NCBI GenBank assembly: GCA_021292105.1
Contig: CM037861.1
Span: forward strand, 54,090,920 to 54,154,919
Direction: 5' to 3'
Length of the DNA stretch: 64,000 nucleotides
DNA from: Anadara kagoshimensis
Taxonomy: Eukaryota; Mollusca; Bivalvia; Arcoida; Arcidae
Shown piece after piece: positions 12,101 through 23,083 of the stretch. The notes under the pieces were generated by a model that saw only the letters and a program-made list of their open reading frames with translations, was not told the origin of the DNA and made no database searches. Numbering within the stretch: the stretch's first letter is position 1; each line of letters opens with the position of its first letter. Position numbers and translations under genes: made by a program.

Positions 12101-14191
12101 TTCAGCTGCTCCATTAAAATTTTTTGTCCAACCACAAGTGAAAGACAATTGTTTGATCAAACCGCTTACAAAACTGTTAAATGTCAAATTCAGAATTATA
12201 TATGTGATACAAAAATCTTAACAATTGTACATTGCATTGTTAAAAATATATTCAATACAGCTTGTTCATTTTATAGTTACCTTTAAAGGATTAAGATAAA
12301 ACGGTCTATACAACGACAACAACAATAACACCACTAAAACCATCTCATCTACATGCCAAAGCAGTCGAGGGCTTCAAAAACGCTCTACAAAATTGCTGCT
12401 AACAGCACCAAGCAGCACTCTCTCTGTCGTTGGTCTAATATCCAGAAGTGGATCCATCAACGTACTAGTATATATATACTGATACAGATACAGATCTCTC
12501 CCACCCCAAAAAACCCAAACCATGCTATTGCAATATATACTATTTGTTCTGATGCTCAGTGGGGAAAATGTTCAACATTAATCTGATAAGAGAATTCAAA
12601 CAAGAACTGAATAGTTTCAATGATCTTACTCAGTCCTTGTCTTAAAAATAATGTCATCCGAAGGTAAAAGTATTCAATGTTACAAAATGTTTTGAAAATG
12701 ATCTTCTATAACTTGGATTTTATATACATGTAGGGTATACCTTTGACACAGATAAAGTGGTTAAGTTGACTGCAGTTCTTCACTTTACTTTCGCCATTTT
12801 CCAATAAATAACAACCAATGGGATTCTTCACCTCACCGGCTGAAATAAAAGTTTTGTGTCAATCTGAACCAATGCGACAATTTCTTGTAATGTGACAATT
12901 TCTGGTAATGTGGCAATTTCTGGTATTGTGACAATTTCTGGTAATGTGACAATTTCTGGTATTGTGACATTTTTCGAAACGACACCCACTTATTGACTAT
13001 CGGTTTAGTAAATGATTAGACAAGTTTGAAAAAAACTATATTATTGTGTACAGCTAAGGGACCAGTAAAAGTGGCCCTTATGAGCAGGTTGATTTTATAT
13101 ATAGGCTCAAATAATATGAACAAAGAACAATCGGGGTACAATTCTACTGGCCTTTATAAGCAGATGGTCCTTATATTGAGGTGGCTTTTAAGACAGGTCG
13201 GACAGTAACTTTAATCGTTCACAAACATCTAGGTTTTCCCTTTACTTGCCAACTTTGTCGCTTATCAGTTTTCTTCAGAACCCCTTTCAATAAAATTGCA
13301 TGTAGTGTCATAAAATAATATAAAGTTTTCAATTTTCTGAATGAAAAATTCACGAATAAACTGAAAAATTGAAAAATTTATAATCTGACAAAAGGATTGT
13401 TATATAGACGACTGATCTGGTACATTTTAGGTCACGTATTGATATGGAAAAAATAGGTTGACAGAATAATTACTACAGTCTAACCTGCCTTAAAGGCCAC
13501 TTCTATATATGGGCCACCTGCTTATAAAGACCTGTGTAAAATTGTATAATAACTGTTCTTTATTCATATTATTTGAACCTGTTGATAAAGGCCACCCGTT
13601 CATAAAGACCAATTTTACTGGTTCCCTTTGGTTGCCTTTATAGAGGTTTGACTGTACATGTAGTTTTATAGATGTCCCATGAAGTCGATGGACATGCATT
13701 ATAGTAAATAGAGTTAACTTTGATATGCAGATTATTATAATGTGTACTTACACTCTTAAAGTGGCTCAAATTGCAGTTAGTTCATTTGAGTACTTGTTTA
13801 CCTTATAAACGAACATATTTTTCTTTCTATTATTTTTTTTAAAATTTATTATTATTATTATACATGTATCTAGAATCATTATTTATACTTATTTGTATTA
13901 CCGCTGTCAACAATTAAAGCTTACTTTGTTTCCACATTGGAAATGATTTCCGGAAATATCCAACCCAATAACCTTGATTTTTCTTGACTCTATTGTCTAA
14001 TACAAATTGATCATTCGCCAACACTAAATTATTTGCTTTACATGTCTGTAACGCGCCGTTCCAATTTGTTTTTGTATCGAATACTTCTACATGTCCTAAA
14101 ACAGATAATAAATCATTAGATAAGTTAACAAGTCGGTAACTAAGATACAGTTGTATTATTTTAACTTTGTAATGTGGAAACTCTGACCATG

Positions 14192-14227
<36 letters not shown>

Positions 14228-17200
14228 CGCCAAAGACCTTAAACTTAAGGGTACAGTGTATCACAAAAACAAGTGCATCGCATAAAGGGCAATAATAATA
14301 CGCGAGTTCGCAATCTAAAATAGTTTTAAACTAAATAAAATGGCAAATGGTCATCTTTCAAACATACCAGCATACCACAATGTCTTTTTATAAATTAGTT
14401 TCACATTGCCATATAGTTATCGCTGTGATGCTATATACCCACCAGTTGTTTCATTTTGACACAAGACTGGTAACATGCTCGTGCAGTTTTGAGCCATGTA
14501 TTTCTTGTTGCTAAATTTAATTTCAACTGTAAGACATTCGCCATCGCCTGTCACATCTGTAGTTTGAATATCTGAAATCAAATGACATGTTCGATAAGAC
14601 TAGAATACAGATAAACTGAAAGGGAACATATTAACATAAGCCCCTTCTTCGAAAATCAACGTTTTTAACCATTTGACATAAAGCACAAACCTGAATGGCA
14701 AAGTCACCGAGTCCACAAGAAACAAAACAGCTTATAAAACAATGAAACTTCATCCTATCAAACTTAAGATAAGAAACTGAATATTAAGTAAAAATATTGA
14801 AATAAGTGCACATCGGAAATAGTGCGCCATGGAAAGGAATGTAGGTAGAATGTATCTTTTCTATTGTTAAGTGTTGATTATTAGACAATCATGTAATGGA
14901 TCTGTTGACATATGGGCATCATGAATAAAATACTGCAAAATCCATTACTATGTCGCCGGGTACATAATTATACACTTTACAGTCTGGCGCAATAATAATG
15001 AACCAAATGAAAAGTAGACTATCCAAAGCCACAAACAGTACATACATGTCCAAAGTTTAACACTAAGCTAACGAATTAGTACCGAATCGACAGCTTATCT
15101 CAGCTTCTCGTTACCTACATATCGACAACTTTTTATGCAGATAATATCGATCTCTTGGCAGCTTTTACTTGGCCAAGTCAATAAGTAACCACCTTAACTC
15201 ATTTCCAGTTGAGATCAACTTCTTCTTTTTCGATGTAATTGCCATCTAGTGATGCACTTAGACCAACAGTGTTCAAGTGACATATGTCCAGACCTGATTG
15301 TTATTGTTCTTTTTTTGGGTAAAAACTCCAACATAATAGCACGCTTTGCATCCTAAAATACTGTTGCCATCACCTTGCTGGCAGACGGTTGTTTCTTGAA
15401 CTTCTTTGGCCTCGGGCACCCAGGCCCTACCCACTGGCGACTTCGAGTTTTATTCTCCGGCTCATAATAATGAACACAAGTCTCAACTACAGTCGCCAGA
15501 CGCTAAAGAAAATCATCTTTGACCTAAAACGCTTTAACAAGACCTGGTTACTTACTGACTCGAACCTCATTAACTAACACGAGGCAATGCGTCGCATACC
15601 AAATTTAGGTTCATGGGTCAAGGGCAATGACTCAAAAAACTTATGAGTGTAATCAAAAACAAAGCATACTTATCCATGTCCGAATCACAATTCAGAAGCA
15701 AAGTAAAAACTTTGGAACTGACAAGTAGGGTAAGACATGTGAACTTCCACCAGGAAAGTGAGGCCGGGTGCTCCGGAAGGGTAAGTTCCTCCTGTTTAGC
15801 TAGCTACACCCGCCATGTATGTAATCAAAATTGTGTGAAATGAACATGTAACTAAGGGACGTCAAATATATCCAGGACAATCCTGGACACAGAAACATCT
15901 AACTTATCAACAATACTGTGATGACGGCCATAAAAGTTTTTGAGGGCCTTTTATAAGGCTAGGATTATAATATCCCTGAGTCAACAATTAATTGAAAACA
16001 GCCTACTTTGTTGTACATAGTCTACTGACATGTACATGTATGTAGATTAAGTTTTGACAACTTTAAAATAATTTTGTTTTTCTTACATATGTGACAAAAT
16101 TATTCCAATTTAATACAATGGTATATCGTGACATTTTATAGTTATATTTAAAAGAAATGTATCATGAAGATCAGTTACCATGACTACCATCGTAAACTGT
16201 GACGTATTCATCAAAAGATTCGCGAGCTCCACCACACAAATCTTTACTATCTCCGGTACATGTTTTCGTACAGGTCAAACTCGATGCTTTCTGCAGGTTA
16301 AAATTTGGCTTCAAACAGTAACAAGCGTCTTCCTAAAAAAAGAGTTTATATATAAGTTGGTACTTTTTGAGTGGAAAAAATAAAGACCAAACTATTGATT
16401 TCTTCTAGGAAACGAGATGCCATTCAAGCAGACAGTCTTTAAGTGTTTTTGATGCCAAGATCGGATGTCATTGATATCGATACTGATAACCATTTAAAGG
16501 TTAAGTTATATATAGGCTAATATATTAGAATCTCTCCACAGCGGTCTGCGATTCACAGTTGCTTTCACAGCAAAGTTCAAATAAGACATGTACATGTCTT
16601 ATGTGAGATGGTTTGTAAGGACACTTTGCTTTTCTCCAAAGCCCGGTACAAACAGAACAGAAGCAAAATGGATAGTTTTATCCAAATAATATCTGAACCA
16701 GAAAGGGACAACCATCTTTTCAACTAGTTCTATTTTGCTGATGAATGTTCTTTTCTTAATTTGTGGGCTTTTTGTTCCATTCCTGTCCAACAGTCAGTTT
16801 TCCCCTCCATGCTAAGTCGTTAACAAATTGATGTTTTAAATTTCCGTATTAATTATTGTACGTAATATTAAACTTCCGATTGCTAATTACACATGGCGAA
16901 TATTAAAACTACATATTATAAATTATAGTTATTGTTAAAACTGGTTGCACTTTCACCATTGCCCGGAAATTATCTGCTTGAAAAAGTTCAGAGGTTTATT
17001 AATCTCTGAAGGCCACAATGTTGTCCTATATATCATACACTTACCAGTAAACCAATGGGTAATTCGTTTTCACAAAACTTTGAGCAACCAACTGCACTAT
17101 TCGAACTATGCAATACATTGTGTTTTTTAACTTCTGCTGCGTTGTATCTGTAGCAACCTATTGGCAAAAAATTTAAATTTTATCTCTAAAACGTGAGAAA

Positions 17201-19098
17201 AGGCATTTAATCATGTTTCCTCCACGTAACCCCGTTACTAAGGTAAAGCAAAACAGAAATCCCAACAGATCTTCCATTTTTCCATTAATGTCGGCTTTGC
17301 TGCGAAGTGTGCAATTACATGGTGATACAAAGTGATATGTCCAGGACTCAAGATGTGATAAAATATAGAAAGTCCCAAATGCATATCTTGCATAGTCAGA
17401 ATAACCAAGAATAAACATAACACAAAACATTATTTTTATTACACAGTACTCAAGTAACACGTATTGAGACTTATTGCAAAACTTTGGACATTAACCATCA
17501 CCAAAACAAACCGTCTCAATGACAATTGGTATGATAATTTACACCATAAATTATATTATAAGTACATAAATATCTCAAACGGGGTTTGCCAGTGTACCAC
17601 GTGAAAACCCATAACGTTTAGAGCTGCGGACAATGTAAGTATTTCCATTGGAGATGGAATCACTTCAGTTCACATTTTCACGTGAAAATTGCGACGTAAA
17701 ATCATCAAAAACGTCCCACAGGAAGAAACGTTAAGGGGTATTGATCGCGCGTTATCGGTACGCTGGCGAACTCCATTGACCTGAGAACACGACACTAAAT
17801 TAAACACGTATTAAGAGGGAGATGAACATCACCAATAAACCGGAGTTTAACGCATATTGTACTGGTCCTCGTCTAATTTTGAAACCTAATTCTATTTCAT
17901 ACCTACCAGCGTTTGTCATCCATGGTGACGAGGTTACTACACCGTCTAGCCAAACAGGTACATTATTGTCATGTTCATCTAAGTTGAAAGCCTGCTGAAG
18001 TAAAGATCCAGCAGCACTCTCACATGTGGATTTAGCTGTTTGCCAAGTCGTAGGGTTTTTACTGAGGACATGTTCAGCTGTAATGGACAATTTTTATTAA
18101 AATACAGTAAAATGAGTGTAAAATTTTACACACAAGTTTCGAAACGTACGTTTTTAGTCTCATCAGCCAATCAATAAAATTTAAAACGTTTTTTGATAAA
18201 CAAGTACGGTTTTCAATTCAGAAATGTGCCATCTATACTAATATCTTGGCTTGTCAAGTTTGACCCTGCCGCTTGACCTTTAATTTGAATATTTATCAGG
18301 AACGATCGATTATAAATATAAGGGTATCAATACAAATGTCGCTAACGACAGCAGACAGATGTATTAAATAACCGTATAAGAAGTATATACCACGATGACC
18401 GTGTGGTTAAAGTTTATTGTCTTATGATCTGTATTCCGAACGTTCAGGGTTCGGAGCACACGCTTGTGCCGTATTTTACAGTACTTGTACTGTTCACTTT
18501 TTATACACTTTGTATCTTATAAATGAAAAATTGTGCATTTATTTTGGGTTTTAATTAATTGAATATATATTTTTATTATATTTTTTCTTAAGATGTATGC
18601 ACTTCTCTTTCAAAAGAACTAGCAGTATTACAAATTGTGTTTCTAGCATCATTCGGCCATTTAGATATTTAATTGTGGATTCTGTCGGACATGTTTATAA
18701 TCGTTAGAATTTCATACTACACTGAAAAAGAGAGAATGGTGCACGGATTTTTCACGCGTGAAAGAGGCGCAAGAAAATCAAGTAAATTTAACAAACAAAA
18801 AAATGGGAAGAAAAAAATCAGGTTTGAACCGTTGACCCAGTAGCCAGTTTAACAATTATGTAGACAACACATTAACACGCTCGGCCACCCTGGTTGTTGA
18901 CTTTGAACGTGGTTGCAAAAGATAAACCCATGAATCGTTGTTTCTTATTTAAACATTATCGATACACGTATTTTTTATATATTTTTCTCAATTCATTTTA
19001 TATATATACCGTCAGTGGCGTACCGCCCTATACGCAAAAACGCAAGTGCGTACACATAAATTGGTCAAAAATTATTTTAAAATAAAAATAAGTATAAG

Positions 19099-19168
<70 letters not shown>

Positions 19169-20446
19169 CTAAATTTTCCGGTTTACACTCTAAACCATGC
19201 CACCTACAACAACCACGGCCGAGAGAAGTTTCAGTGCGCTGAAACATCTCAAGACTTATTGAAGGAGCACAATGAAAGAAGATCGCCTTTCATCTCTTAC
19301 ATTAATGCACATACATCATGAGATAGACGTCGACGTAGAGACAGTTATTGACACATTTAACGCACAGAAGAAGAGGAAAATTAACTTTGAATGACCAATA
19401 AATACTAATATACATTTGTAATCGTCGGTTACGATTATTAAAATAATCCAAAAATTTCTTTTTATTGTATAAGTATAGTACAATTCAAATTAAGAATGGA
19501 AGTAACAGAGATCAAACAGCAAGAAACAGGCACACAATAAATAAAACACTAATACAAAATTAAAAAAATAATAATTTCGATTTCAATAAATTATGCATCA
19601 TCATTTATAATCGGAGATCAAATCTGAAAATCTTTCAAATTATCAAACCAAAAACTTTTATCCATTTAAATCTATGATAAAAACGCAGAGAACACGTGTG
19701 GTTAAACCTGGTACCAAACCTTCCACTCCCATGGATCAGTAGGATCCGCATATTTAAAATTTGTAATTAAGCTCCAATCTATATCAAAAATTTGACATGA
19801 GAAGGTATTGTATATCTGTCTCAAAATGCAGGAAAAGCCGTTTTGAAGCATATATTTCAAAATTTTCCGGGGGAGCATGCCCCCGAACCCCCCTAGCGTG
19901 GTCGCGCCTTCGGCGCTCCAACTTTGCGTTCACATATAATCAGGTCACGGTACGCCGCTGCCCGTGAATTTAAAAAAAAAGACTTAGTATATTTCCGTAC
20001 TTTTGAAAAAAGAATTCAAAAGCAAACGTCTTATTTTTAATCAAGTATACCATGTACTTCATAATCGATCATTCCTAATAAATATTTAAATTCAAGCGGC
20101 AGGGTCAAACTTGACGATCTATACATATATAAATAGCTATCATTTTAAAGACGTGTACACGATTTAAAATAGCAATATAAACACCATATTTACATACATG
20201 TACTACCACACTTCCTGGTAAACAATATGTATTGCATAGTGCAGTTTTATTATTTCACGTAGTAATTTTTACAAAAAATATTCACAATTATTCTGATGAT
20301 AATAATAAGTACTTATAAAGTTAGTATTATCAGTACTTTTGTTAGATATTACTTTACCTGTTTATAATAAGTCATATTCACTTACCTTTTAAGACAGTGA
20401 CACATATACACATTACACTGTACAAAACTGGAGATATACCAGCCAT
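9131..20446 (-). CDS. Receptor B: WSC-in-CTLD transmembrane receptor, complete (478 aa)
   Basis: Ten exons, all phase-compatible: 20386-20446, 17907-18077, 17045-17157, 16179-16332, 14443-14571, 13925-14095, 12741-12839, 11808-11915, 10085-10166 and 9131-9479. Order: signal peptide (1-20); first half of CTLD 1 (21-77, TWQTAKSTC, PVWLDG); WSC domain with eight cysteines (78-166, GCYRY, CYC, CTKTC, CGG); second half of CTLD 1 (167-209, ECLTVE, NC, LC); CTLD 2 (210-299, YWVGYFRKS, HFICV); polar linker (300-335); one membrane helix (336-358) followed by CKRRR; and a cytoplasmic tail of about 115 residues. Tail tyrosines: LLYVEP, DTYCEP, GEYDHL, NLYDV, DTYGI, DTYDHA. Intron 9 has a GC donor (AG/GCAAGT), required by the phase of exon 10. 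A type I cell-surface protein; ligand and signalling role are inferred only. No calcium-type sugar-binding motif seen. Confidence 0.9.
9829..9965 (+). repeat. Dispersed repeat family A, partial copy
   Basis: Contains AGGTGCTTACC, CTTGGTGGAAATTCACATG, then GTGATCTAGACATGGATTAG. Lies in intron 9 of Receptor B. Confidence 0.65.
10222..10312. repeat. Short foldback element
   Basis: Arms 10222-10251 and 10286-10312 are inverted copies (ATACTACGGTGGAACAAAAG against the complement of CTTCTGTGCCACCGTAT). The spacer is 34 bp. Intronic in Receptor B. Confidence 0.75.
11286..11487. repeat. Short TIR element (MITE)
   Basis: Terminal inverted repeats of about 33 bp starting AAACAACACTGACCTGTCTG at the left, with the mirror sequence ending GACAGGTCAATGTTGTTTT at the right. 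202 bp, no ORF. Confidence 0.8.
11497..11795 (+). repeat. Dispersed repeat family A, longer copy
   Basis: Extends from TATAGCCGTCATCATCACAA through CATGGCGGGTATACC, the GGAACACCCGGTCTCACTTC box and GGTTTGGACATGGATAG. One of the best copies for defining family length (about 300 bp). Confidence 0.75.
13050..13207 (+). repeat. MITE family B, partial copy
   Basis: Contains CCAGTAAAAGTGGCCCTTAT, then GGTCCTTATATTGAGGTGGC and a degraded right end (AAGACAGGTCGGACAGTAA). Same family as 13476-13656. Confidence 0.75.
13476..13656 (-). repeat. MITE family B, nearly complete copy
   Basis: Left end ACAGTCTAACCTGCCTTAAA, right end TATAGAGGTTTGACTGTA; the two ends are inverted versions of one another. Internal GGCCACCTGCTTATAAAGAC and CTTTATTCATATTATTTGAA. 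Copies recur near 13050, 23678, 60231, 62533 and 63180. Confidence 0.85.
14194..14225. repeat. (GT)n microsatellite
   Basis: About 15 GT dinucleotides in an intron of Receptor B (between the CTLD 1 end and CTLD 2 exons). Confidence 0.95.
15650..15955 (-). repeat. Dispersed repeat family A, longer copy
   Basis: Minus-orientation copy. It spans the equivalents of TGTCCGAATCACAATTCAGA, AACTTCCACCAGGAAAGTGA, GGGTGCTCCGGAAGGGTAAG, CCGCCATG and CTGTGATGACGGCCATAAAA. Confidence 0.75.
18826..18897 (-). repeat. tRNA-like (Leu/Ser type) sequence, probably a SINE head or tRNA pseudogene
   Basis: On the minus strand the segment has a box A-like GGTGGCCGAGCG and a box B-like GGTTCAAACC about 60 bases on. 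The stems are not well formed by eye, so a working tRNA is not claimed. Confidence 0.45.
19013..19960 (+). mobile_element. hAT-family transposon remnant with C-terminal transposase fragment
   Basis: The ends are inverted relatives: CAGTGGCGTACCG at 19013 and CGGTACGCCGCTG ending at 19960. From 19199 a plus frame reads the hAT dimerisation region: TTAERSFSALKHLKTY, then a TGA stop, then RSTMKEDRLSSLTLMHIHHE and a final DTFNAQKKRKINFE with a stop near 19394. The rest of the transposase is missing. A (GA)n(GT)n tract lies at 19103-19166. No convincing 8-bp target duplication was found. Confidence 0.8.
19103..19166. repeat. (GA)n(GT)n compound microsatellite
   Basis: Uninterrupted GA repeats followed directly by GT repeats, inside the hAT remnant. 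Confidence 0.95.
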
Positions 20447-21088
20447 GTTTAAAATTACACCTGAGTAAAACTAATGCACTTTGACCTTTATTCAGGTACT
20501 CGTCAATGTCCAATGAGCGTCAGACGTTACCGGTATTTCCAATATTCTGAATAAATATGAAATCCGGTGTTGTAATTGATTATTTATTTTTTCTAGATTA
20601 GATATACACTGTATGAAAATATAGTTATTGACAAATAAACATATTACACATAATTTAACATAAGTCAACTATATAGACGCCCAGTATTAATGGACTTTTA
20701 CTATATATGAAGGTGACATGTCTATAGCTATGCTTGATATCCGATACAACATGCATGGTCAAAGGTTCATTAAATGTACTAGAATATATTAAGTGTTTAT
20801 CTACTTCATTGAAGTTAATTATTGAAATTCTTTCGTTATTCTAACTGATTCGAGATTATATTTTGGTATTCTGGTTTGGGTATCTAATATGGCATAATTT
20901 TCAATGGATGGATGATTGTTTCAGCCCGGTCATTCAGCCACTAACTTGAATATAAATTTTTATATTCTTTCAACATGATTTTAGCTATATATATAGTTTG
21001 TATTTTGTTATGTGTATACAAATGTTTAAATAATAGTATGGTTATATTTGATTTTTACACACTTAAATATGCAGTGTTATTGAATTGG

Positions 21089-21384
21089 TTGTAACTACTC
21101 CTAATGAAGATTAACGTCTAATGAAGTCTGGAATCTGGACTTCATTAGGCGTTGACAATTTTGACGCCTAATGAAGTCCAACGATTGAAGCTCTAGACGA
21201 AAAGTCTTTTTCCTATTACAAAATAAATTATTCTCAAACTTGAACGACTGTATTTAACCTCTCGTATGGAGCTTCAAAAAATTCAAGTCCTAATGAAGCC
21301 CGGACTTTATAAAGCGTTGTAATTTCGAAGACAAATGAAGTCTAAGTTTCATTGGGTGTTGGCCTTCATTAGGGGTTGTTACAA
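21089..21384. repeat. TIR element with internal TAATGAAG repeats (MITE)
   Basis: Left end TTGTAACTACTCCTAATGAA and right end CTTCATTAGGGGTTGTTACA form an inverted pair. The motif TAATGAAG (either strand) recurs at least six times inside. Confidence 0.85.
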
Positions 21385-21724
21385 TGATTCAAGTGGTACA
21401 TCATTTCGGCACTAAATCAAGCAAACATTTCCTAATTCTTCATTCTTATTTCTTCAACAGTAATGTATTTGAAAAATCATGTTTTTATCAATTAAAACAT
21501 CATGAATATGAAGTAAAGAGTTATTGCATGTTCTCTTGTAGAACATAACCCATTCTTTACACTGAATACAAATGTACACGCCTCCTATTTAGAGCAATAT
21601 TTTTTTTACAAAAAGCTGTTGAACATTATCCATCCTCTAAAATAAATGCAAACGTACGTGCCTCTAACGTAAATACTAAATAATTTACAAATAAATCGTT
21701 GATGAATCGGGGACATTGCAACTA

Positions 21725-22035
21725 TAGGCTTATTAATGCCCTCAAAAACGTTTATAACCATCAGCACAATATTCTTAGTATATATATAAGTATAATGCTA
21801 TTGTATCCAAGATTGTCATTGATTTGTTGGGCGCGGCATAGGCTCATGTTCCTTTTATTCTCAGTGTTGACTTTGCACATGGCGGGTGTTACCTACTAAA
21901 TAGGAAGTGTTTGTCCTCTTGGACCGCCCGGTCTGAGTAGCGCGGTGGAAGATCATGAGTTTAACAAAAAAAAATACAGATTTTAATTTGCTTTTGGGAT
22001 TGTAATTTGAACATGGACCGGTATGCTTGTGTTTG
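21725..22035 (+). repeat. Dispersed repeat family A, longer copy
   Basis: Starts CTCAAAAACGTTTATAACCA, includes CATGGCGGGTGTTACC, TTGGACCGCCCGGTCTGAGT and GTAATTTGAACATGGACCGG. Confidence 0.75.
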
Positions 22036-22657
22036 ATTGATTACACGGTTTGTTTAAAGATGTTCATTTGTACATGTATTTGCACATGATAATGCTGATG
22101 CGCCGTTAGTACAATAATAATTTCATCACCACTCAGGCTTTAAACTGTAAAAGAGGCAAGTGATTTGATATTCAATGCTTCTATCCATGGACAATATTTG
22201 ATTGCAGAATCTATATCACGAGAAACAAAACCCCAGTTAACACTGATCTCGCTTGTAACGATAACTTATACACCCTCCGAACGGATACCCTAAAACAATC
22301 GTATCGTGTCATATCGTTTTTTAATATTGATATTAACATTTATGTTTAAAAAATGTATTATATTTAGGGTTTTTAACTTTTTGAGCGAAACATGCATACA
22401 CAATGTATTAAAAATTACGATATGACATAATAACAAAGTACTGAGGGGTGGTGTTGATCGGCCAAGTGGTCGCAAATCAAGAATTACATGTTTATAAAAG
22501 ACAAAATCTCAATAATATTTCAATAATTGAACATAATTTGAATTTCAACTTATTCTAAGTCTCAGTTCATTAAAGGAAATTTGAATGACGATTGAGCATG
22601 ACTGTTCAATTAAAACAAGGGAATGTGTAATTAATATTGACCATAATATCCGGTCAC

Positions 22658-22664
22658 TATATAT
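22658..22664 (+). promoter_or_regulatory. Candidate TATA box of Receptor C
   Basis: TATATAT about 75 bp upstream of the start codon at 22738, a plausible spacing for a short 5' UTR. AT-rich background makes this uncertain. Confidence 0.4.
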
Positions 22665-22737
22665 GTAATCAAACGCCCTGGCTGGACATCAACTATCACA
22701 ACAAGGCTATAGACAGCTGGACTTTTAATATTAACAA

Positions 22738-22789
22738 ATGGAAAAATTAATTCCTATAGTTTTTATTGTACCTTTCGTATATTGTGAAC

Positions 22790-22870
<81 letters not shown>

Positions 22871-23006
22871 TACAATGTACTTCATCAGCTAAAATTTAAT
22901 TTCGTGTATTTTATTCAAACAATTCACAAGGGTATAACAGGTACAAGTTTGAATTTATTATTAAAGTTAGAGAGATTTTTATCTATTTATTCATATATAT
23001 ATACAG

Positions 23007-23083
<77 letters not shown>

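Larger units (their letters stand above)
18252..20115. mobile_element. Long inverted-repeat element in Receptor B intron 1
   Basis: Arms of about 60 bp, 18252-18313 and 20061-20115, are inverted copies (left TGTCAAGTTTGACCCTGCCG, GCTTGACCTTTAATTTGAAT). They bracket about 1.75 kb that includes a tRNA-like segment and a separate hAT remnant. No transposase for the outer element was recognised, so it may be a non-autonomous element into which the hAT inserted. Confidence 0.6.
20447..22737. other. Divergent intergenic region between Receptors B and C
   Basis: The two receptors are transcribed away from each other from this 2.3-kb segment. It contains a TIR element (21089-21384), a family A repeat (21725-22035) and a candidate TATA box for Receptor C (22658-22664). 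No exon recognised. Confidence 0.75.

Noticed and set aside
19046..19321. 91-codon open frame
   Set aside because: Mostly (GA)n(GT)n translation; the meaningful hAT reading is in a different frame.
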